This document shows positions 14,544-18,575 of a stretch of DNA of 18,575 nt, in pieces. Within the stretch, counting starts at the first letter, position 1; every line of letters begins with the position of its first letter. Source of the stretch: JACPSX01 sp035288405 [NCBI: bacterium] (GTDB lineage Bacteria > JACPSX01); assembly GCA_035288405.1 (NCBI GenBank), contig DATEAK010000336.1, forward strand, positions 1-18,575, read 5' to 3'. The translations under genes and the position numbers were made by a program. The notes under the pieces are model-generated. The model did not search any database. It had not been told where the DNA came from and saw nothing but the letters and a program-made list of their open reading frames with translations.

Positions 14544-15500
14544 ATGGGTTATTTTTCGCCGAAGCCCGCCGAGGGCTTCCGATTCAACAGCATTCTCTAT
14601 ACGAAGAAGGACTGGGTGGCCACCATTACCCTGAACCGCCCGCAGGTGTTTAATGCAATTAACACCGAGGTTCTCGATGAAATGGCCCAGGCTCTCCTGG
14701 ACGTGTCCTGGGATGACTCCATTGCGGTTCTAGTTCTGACGGCGGTCGGAGAAAAGGCCTTTTGCACCGGCGGGGACGTAAGTGAATACGCGACCACCAT
14801 GTTACCCCGCCCGCGAAACTACTGGAAGTGGTTTGCCTATTTCGATCGGGTCATGACTCTTCTCTTGGACCTGGGAAAGCCCGCCATAGCGCGCATTAAC
14901 GGTATGGTCGTCGGGGGCGGAAACGAGTTGCATCTGGCCTGCGATCTTTCCATCGCCGCCGAGCACGCCAAGATCCGGCAGATCGGTCCCAGCGTCGGGA
15001 GTGTTCCCGCTGGTGGCGCCACGCAGTGGCTGCCGATATTGATCGGAGATCGCCGGGCCCGGGAGATGTGTTTTGTCAATGAATGGGTGGAAGCCCGGCA
15101 GGCCTTGGAGTGGGGTCTTGTGAATCAAGTGGTGCCGTACAAAGATCTCGATGGTGCCGTGGCAGCCCTGTGTGAGAAGTTGATCAACAAGTTCCCCGAA
15201 TGCGCTCGTTATACGAAGGAACAGGTGAATTTCTGGAAAAAGCTTTCCTGGGCGGCCACGATTGGTCATGCCCGAGACTGGTTGACCTTGCACTATAGCT
15301 CCATCGAACCGTACGAAGGGATGAAGGCTTTTGTGGAGAAGCGCCCTGTGGATGTCATCGGTCTCCGAAAGCGCGCGGCCGCGGGAGGATCCAGTGAATT
15401 TCTCTGGGGCCCTTACACCCAAACCTGTTCGTCCTGCAATGCGAAAGGCATTCCGGATGATTTCCGGTTCTGCGGTTCTTGCGGGGCTTCGCTGAAATGA
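14544..15500 (+). CDS. Crotonase-family protein, BamA/MenB-like, with C-terminal zinc ribbon
   Basis: A 318-residue enoyl-CoA hydratase/isomerase-fold enzyme. The CoA oxyanion-hole segments are FCTGGD (73-78) and GMVVGGGNELH (120-130). E128 matches the first catalytic glutamate of hydratases. The second is replaced in GPSVGS (148-153, S150), as in BamA and MenB where a QPE motif becomes GPK. The segment AGGATQWLP (156-164) and KFPEC near 216-220 resemble 6-oxocyclohex-1-ene-1-carbonyl-CoA hydrolase (BamA/BzdY). BamA is about 375 residues and carries an insert of about 50 residues that is missing here. After residue 290 there is a zinc ribbon, C295-C298 and C310-C313, absent from classical members. 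It could open the ring, hydrate a ring double bond, or act on a later intermediate. The start is ATG 14544 behind GGAGGGGG. The longer frame from 14448 overlaps the hemerythrin and is rejected. Confidence 0.83.
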   Translation: MGYFSPKPAEGFRFNSILYTKKDWVATITLNRPQVFNAINTEVLDEMAQALLDVSWDDSIAVLVLTAVGEKAFCTGGDVSEYATTMLPRPRNYWKWFAYFDRVMTLLLDLGKPAIARINGMVVGGGNELHLACDLSIAAEHAKIRQIGPSVGSVPAGGATQWLPILIGDRRAREMCFVNEWVEARQALEWGLVNQVVPYKDLDGAVAALCEKLINKFPECARYTKEQVNFWKKLSWAATIGHARDWLTLHYSSIEPYEGMKAFVEKRPVDVIGLRKRAAAGGSSEFLWGPYTQTCSSCNAKGIPDDFRFCGSCGASLK

Positions 15501-15534
15501 GATTTGGCGACACGAGAGTCGGGAGGATTTGAAA

Positions 15535-16737
15535 ATGGATTTTCGCCTGACAAATGAGCAGGTCTTGTTTCGGAATATGGCCCGTGAGTTCAGCGAGAAA
15601 AACATCCGCCCGCTCGCCAAGGAGATCGACCGCAGCGAGAAGATTCCCTTGAGCCTGCTCAAAGGGATGGCGGACCTGGGACTTCTGGGAGTGACCATCC
15701 CCGAAAACTACGGCGGCCCGGGCGGTAACGCAGTTCTAGCTGCCGTAGGCGCCATGGAAGTGGCCCGCGGCGACGTGAGTATGGCTTTACCTGTGTACTA
15801 CCTTCTGGCAGCGGGCTGGAGCTCTGTGATCAGCAAATACGGCACTGAGGAGGCCAAAGGAGAGATTCTCCCCCGGATTGCCAAGGCCGAGCATTTTGTC
15901 GGCATCGCCACCACGGAGCCTGGTGGAGGTTCGGATCTGGCAAATCTGAAGACCACCGCGGTCCGTAAGGGGGACAAGTTCATCATCAACGGAGAAAAGG
16001 CCTTCTACAGCGGCTACAGAGAGTGCGAGCAGCTCGGCCGCGGCGGGCATGTGACCCTGCTGCGAACAGACCTTTCGAAAGGCACTCGGGGCTTCAGCTT
16101 CATGTATGTTCCCTACAATTGCCCGGGGATGAAATACACCAACTACAGCCACCTGGGCCGCACAGGTTTTTCCACAGGAGGAATGACCTACGAGAACGTG
16201 GAAGTCCCGGCGAAGTATCTCCTGGGAGAGGAAAATCGCGGGTACAACTACGCCATGGACGGTTTTTCTCTGGCCCGAACTCTGGTGGCCTCGGCCTGCA
16301 TCGGGGCCGCGGAGAGGGCTCTGGAACTCGGTATGGACTACATCAAGACCCGGGAGGCCTTCGGCAAACCGATTGCCAGGTTCGAAGGGATCCAGTTTGA
16401 GCTTGCCAATGATTACGCCATGCTGGAGATGGTACGCACCGCGGTGCTCAAGGCCGCCTGGCTCTACGATGAAGTTCAGAGAGGTGGAGATGCCACGATT
16501 TCGGAGCTCAACATCCAGATGGCCATCAGCAAGCTCATGGCTCCGCAAGTGGCCTTCGATATTTTCAAGCATGTCATGATGTGGTACGGAGGAGCCGGCT
16601 ATAACAACGATGTGGAGCTTGGCATGGGGCTCAAAGGCATCCTCTCTTACCTGGCAGGCGCCGAAGGGGCATTGAACATTATGCGGATCATTATCGGCAA
16701 GGAGCTTCTCGGCAAAGAGTTCATGCCCACGAGCTAG
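15535..16737 (+). CDS. Acyl-CoA dehydrogenase
   Basis: A 400-residue flavoprotein that introduces a C=C bond next to a CoA thioester and gives electrons to ETF. It shows an all-helical N-terminus, the FAD/substrate segment TTEPGGGSDLANLKT (126-140) and the mid-domain INGEKAFYSG (151-160). The C-terminal segment has E377 in LAGAEGALNIMR, in the place of the catalytic base in the usual YEGTxE motif. The match is by position only, since the neighbouring residues differ. Length is normal. An in-frame TTG at 15529 exists, but GGGAGG (15521-15526) places ATG 15535 at ideal distance. Neighbouring ETF:quinone oxidoreductase genes fit its electron path. Substrate may be glutaryl-, pimeloyl- or a cyclic acyl-CoA and cannot be assigned. 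Confidence 0.9.
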   Translation: MDFRLTNEQVLFRNMAREFSEKNIRPLAKEIDRSEKIPLSLLKGMADLGLLGVTIPENYGGPGGNAVLAAVGAMEVARGDVSMALPVYYLLAAGWSSVISKYGTEEAKGEILPRIAKAEHFVGIATTEPGGGSDLANLKTTAVRKGDKFIINGEKAFYSGYRECEQLGRGGHVTLLRTDLSKGTRGFSFMYVPYNCPGMKYTNYSHLGRTGFSTGGMTYENVEVPAKYLLGEENRGYNYAMDGFSLARTLVASACIGAAERALELGMDYIKTREAFGKPIARFEGIQFELANDYAMLEMVRTAVLKAAWLYDEVQRGGDATISELNIQMAISKLMAPQVAFDIFKHVMMWYGGAGYNNDVELGMGLKGILSYLAGAEGALNIMRIIIGKELLGKEFMPTS

Positions 16738-16746
16738 GAGATTGGG

Positions 16747-18036
16747 GTGGAAAAGTTCGACGTCATTGTTGTGGGCGCCGGGCTTTCCGGTCTAGCGGCT
16801 GCCTCCGTGTGCATCGGGGGAGGACTTAACACCCTGGTTCTGGAAAGAGGGATCTTCCCCGGTGCGAAAAACGTCTCGGGGGGCCGGCTGTACTTGAAAC
16901 CGGTTGCCAGCCTTCTCCCGGAATTCTCGAAGGGCGATCTTCCTATCGAACGGCCTGTGACTCACGAACGGCTCACACTGATGGATGGCTCCGATTCTCT
17001 GACCCTTTCTCTGCAAACTCCGGAATTTCGCTCCTCCATGCCGCAGAGCGTGACTGTGCTGCGGGCTGTTCTTGACCGATGGTTTGCGGAGCACCTCGGC
17101 GAGTGCGGGGGGATCGTGGTCCCCAAAATCCGTGTGGATGGGGTTATTCGGGAGAAAGGCCGGATTTGTGGTATTCGAGCTGCAGGAGATGAAATCGGAG
17201 CCAACGTAGTCATCGCCGCCGATGGGGTCAATGCGCTGCTGAGCGAAAGGGCGGGATTGCGATCTTCCCATGATCCCGCTCACTTTGCAGTGGCTGCTAA
17301 GGAGATCATCGAACTTTCCAGCGGAGCCATTGAAGAGCGCTTCCAGCTGAACAATGGAGAAGGCGCGGCTCAGCTTTTTGCCGGGTCCGTAACCCGGGGG
17401 ATGCCGGGCGGCGGCTTCCTGTACACAAACCGGGAGACCCTTTCTTTGGGGGTCGTGGTCGGAGTCCAGGCGGCTGGTTCTTCGAAGGTGCCGGTGCATG
17501 AATTAGTCGAGGAGTTTAAGGATCACCCGGCGGTGGCTCCTCTCGTGCGCGGCGGAAACGTGGTTGAGTACTCAGCCCACTTGATTCCTGAGGCGGGCCC
17601 GTACCATGGGACTTCGCTTAGCACCGACGGCTTTTTGACCGTAGGGGACGCCGCAGGGTTTTGCCTGAATCTGGGTGTGACCGTAAGAGGCATGGATTAC
17701 GCTTTGGCTTCCGGTGTTCTGGCGGGTCAAGCTGTCCTGAAGGCTCACGAAACGGGAGATTTTTCCCGCGAGATCCTCTCAACTTATGACCGGTCTGTCC
17801 GGGAAAGCTTTATCGGCAAGGATTTCAAAACCTACCGGAAGGTTCCCCGATTTTTGGGTAATCCCCGGCTCTATAGCCTTTACCCGCAGGCACTGACCGG
17901 GGCATTTAAGGATCTCTACCGCGTGACGGAAAATCCGAAGGGGAAAATTGTGCGAGGCTTCCGAAATTCTCTGTTCTCGCGGATCTCCTTGGGACAGGCC
18001 TTGAGGGATGTGATTCGAGGATATCAGGCCTTATGA
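16747..18036 (+). CDS. fixC: ETF:quinone oxidoreductase-like flavoprotein (FixC type)
   Basis: A 429-residue FAD protein of the FixC/ETF-QO family, which takes electrons from reduced electron-transferring flavoprotein toward quinone. The N-terminal Rossmann motif GAGLSGLAAA is at 10-19. KNVSGGRLY (41-49) is a conserved FAD-side loop. GDAAGFCLNLGVTVRGMDYA (about 300-319) is the second FAD motif plus the family helix. The length matches FixC, which lacks the C-terminal ferredoxin domain of mitochondrial ETF-QO. That part is the separate fixX next door. The start is GTG 16747 with AGGAG at 16736-16740, overlapping the previous stop region. Its stop codon overlaps the fixX start (ATGA at 18033-18036). 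It probably works with the acyl-CoA dehydrogenase and EtfB/EtfA, and is likely membrane-associated. Confidence 0.9.
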   Translation: MEKFDVIVVGAGLSGLAAASVCIGGGLNTLVLERGIFPGAKNVSGGRLYLKPVASLLPEFSKGDLPIERPVTHERLTLMDGSDSLTLSLQTPEFRSSMPQSVTVLRAVLDRWFAEHLGECGGIVVPKIRVDGVIREKGRICGIRAAGDEIGANVVIAADGVNALLSERAGLRSSHDPAHFAVAAKEIIELSSGAIEERFQLNNGEGAAQLFAGSVTRGMPGGGFLYTNRETLSLGVVVGVQAAGSSKVPVHELVEEFKDHPAVAPLVRGGNVVEYSAHLIPEAGPYHGTSLSTDGFLTVGDAAGFCLNLGVTVRGMDYALASGVLAGQAVLKAHETGDFSREILSTYDRSVRESFIGKDFKTYRKVPRFLGNPRLYSLYPQALTGAFKDLYRVTENPKGKIVRGFRNSLFSRISLGQALRDVIRGYQAL

Positions 18037-18320
18037 GCTTAAAACTGTCCATTGCGGAGCGCCTGGGAAAAGATGTTTTCGAACTGAACGGACAGCCCCA
18101 CATCCTGGTGAACTCCCAGATTTGCCGGGAAAAATGTCTGGAGAAACCCTGCCTCTATTTTTGCCCGGCGGATCTCTTTAAGCTGAATACGGAAGGGGAC
18201 ATCACCCACGACTGCGACGGCTGCCTGGAGTGTGGCACGTGCCGCGTCGGCTGTCCCCATGAAGCGGTGACCTGGGATTATCCCGAAGGCGGTTACGGGG
18301 TCAGCTTTCGGTTCGGCTAG
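18033..18320 (+). CDS. fixX: FixX-like ferredoxin of the ETF:quinone oxidoreductase system
   Basis: A 95-residue iron-sulfur protein, the separate equivalent of the C-terminal domain of ETF:quinone oxidoreductase. The [4Fe-4S] ligands come from the set C61, C64, C67, C70 and C74-P. A further row C31, C35, C40 and C44-P resembles the degenerate first motif kept in FixX proteins. It starts by the 4-nt overlap ATGA with fixC, so the two are translationally coupled. The ending GVSFRFG is typical. It passes electrons between FixC and quinone, or between ETF and FixC (family knowledge). Confidence 0.92.
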   Translation: MSLKLSIAERLGKDVFELNGQPHILVNSQICREKCLEKPCLYFCPADLFKLNTEGDITHDCDGCLECGTCRVGCPHEAVTWDYPEGGYGVSFRFG

Positions 18321-18328
18321 GGGGAGAA

Positions 18329-18575
18329 ATGAACATTCTTGTTTGTGTCAAGCAGGTCTTGGATCTTAATCAGATCCGGATCAAAGCGGACACGGGGGAA
18401 CCAGTGATCAGCGGCGTTCCCTATCGGCTGAGCGAATTTGACAAGAACGCGTTGGAAGCTGCCATCACCCTCAAGGAGAAACACGGGGGTAAAGTAACGG
18501 CGCTCTCCTTCGGAACTTCCAGTTTTCCTCCACGATCAGCATGGCTTCATCGGCTCCCATGGCGAGAGCTTCCTT
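18329..18575 (+). CDS. etfB: Electron transfer flavoprotein beta subunit (EtfB/FixA), partial
   Basis: The start of EtfB: ATG 18329 with GGGGAG 4 nt upstream, reading MNILVCVKQVLDLNQIRI and then GVPYRLSEFDKNALEAAITL and ALSFGT. These are standard for the AMP-binding beta subunit of ETF. The gene follows fixX by 8 nt, giving the common fixX-etfB order. From about 18516 the translation stops looking like EtfB. The reverse complement of 18521-18575 does read as the expected EtfB continuation (KEALAMGADEAMLIVEEN). The true gene is therefore intact only up to about 18515 here, and the last part is inverted. EtfA would be expected next but is outside the window. Confidence 0.88.
   Translation, partial: MNILVCVKQVLDLNQIRIKADTGEPVISGVPYRLSEFDKNALEAAITLKEKHGGKVTALSFGTSSFPPRSAWLHRLPWRELP
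18521..18575 (-). other. etfB: Inverted fragment of etfB at the window end
   Basis: The minus strand of this 55-nt stretch translates, starting at the window end, as KEALAMGADEAMLIVEEN. That is the segment expected about ten residues after ALSFGT on the plus strand. The junction lies at GGAACTTCC (18512-18520), an imperfect palindrome with 4-bp arms. This is the pattern of a fold-back chimera at a contig end. Confidence 0.8.

Noticed and set aside
1-18575. tRNA, rRNA, CRISPR arrays, insertion sequences, prophage genes
   Set aside because: None seen: no cloverleaf-like segments, regularly spaced repeats, transposase or integrase motifs, or flanking duplications were found by reading.

Overview
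This window reads as part of an anaerobic aromatic-degradation locus from a bacterium. Nearly every plus-strand gene is led by a strong GGAGG-type ribosome binding site, genes are tightly packed, and GTG starts are common. The base composition is moderately GC-rich by eye (not counted). I cannot assign a phylum. The core is a complete ATP-dependent (class I) benzoyl-CoA reductase of the Bzd type in the order N-O-P-Q, with a ferredoxin and several redox enzymes around it.

Layout: (1) 108-1283, minus strand: a DAO-family FAD oxidoreductase, divergent from everything else. (2) 1284-1665: a 382-nt divergent intergenic region with candidate promoters. (3) 1666-5235: a two-gene 2-oxoacid:ferredoxin oxidoreductase, with an alpha-gamma fusion followed by a ferredoxin-beta fusion. 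(4) 5280-6077: a YwiC-like membrane protein. (5) 6078-6331: a 254-nt regulatory region with a candidate promoter, three dyads and a possible leader peptide. (6) 6332-13248: bzdN, bzdO, bzdP, bzdQ, an 8-Cys ferredoxin and an 811-residue iron-sulfur flavoprotein. (7) 13277-14527: a GNAT acetyltransferase, an 80-residue CxxC protein and a hemerythrin-like protein. (8) 14544-18320: a BamA/MenB-like crotonase with a C-terminal zinc ribbon, an acyl-CoA dehydrogenase, an ETF:quinone oxidoreductase (FixC type) and FixX. (9) 18329 to the end: the start of etfB, whose last ~55 nt appear inverted.

How the genes may work together (inference): the 2-oxoacid oxidoreductase and the flavoprotein are two possible sources of reduced ferredoxin. 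The ferredoxin feeds the BzdPQ ATPase pair, which drives electrons into BzdNO for reduction of the aromatic ring of benzoyl-CoA. The crotonase could act on the cyclic product. The acyl-CoA dehydrogenase passes electrons through ETF and FixC/FixX to quinone. The hemerythrin and CxxC protein may protect against or sense oxygen. The usual ring-hydroxyl dehydrogenase, a classical dienoyl-CoA hydratase and benzoate-CoA ligase are not in this window.

Most notable points: an apparently inactivated GIY-YIG-like domain at the end of the flavoprotein, a C-terminal DDLF tail shared by BzdN and that flavoprotein, paired CGAAC(A/G)TTC sites in front of bzdN, a zinc-ribbon crotonase, and the inverted segment at the 3' end, which looks like an assembly or amplification artefact.
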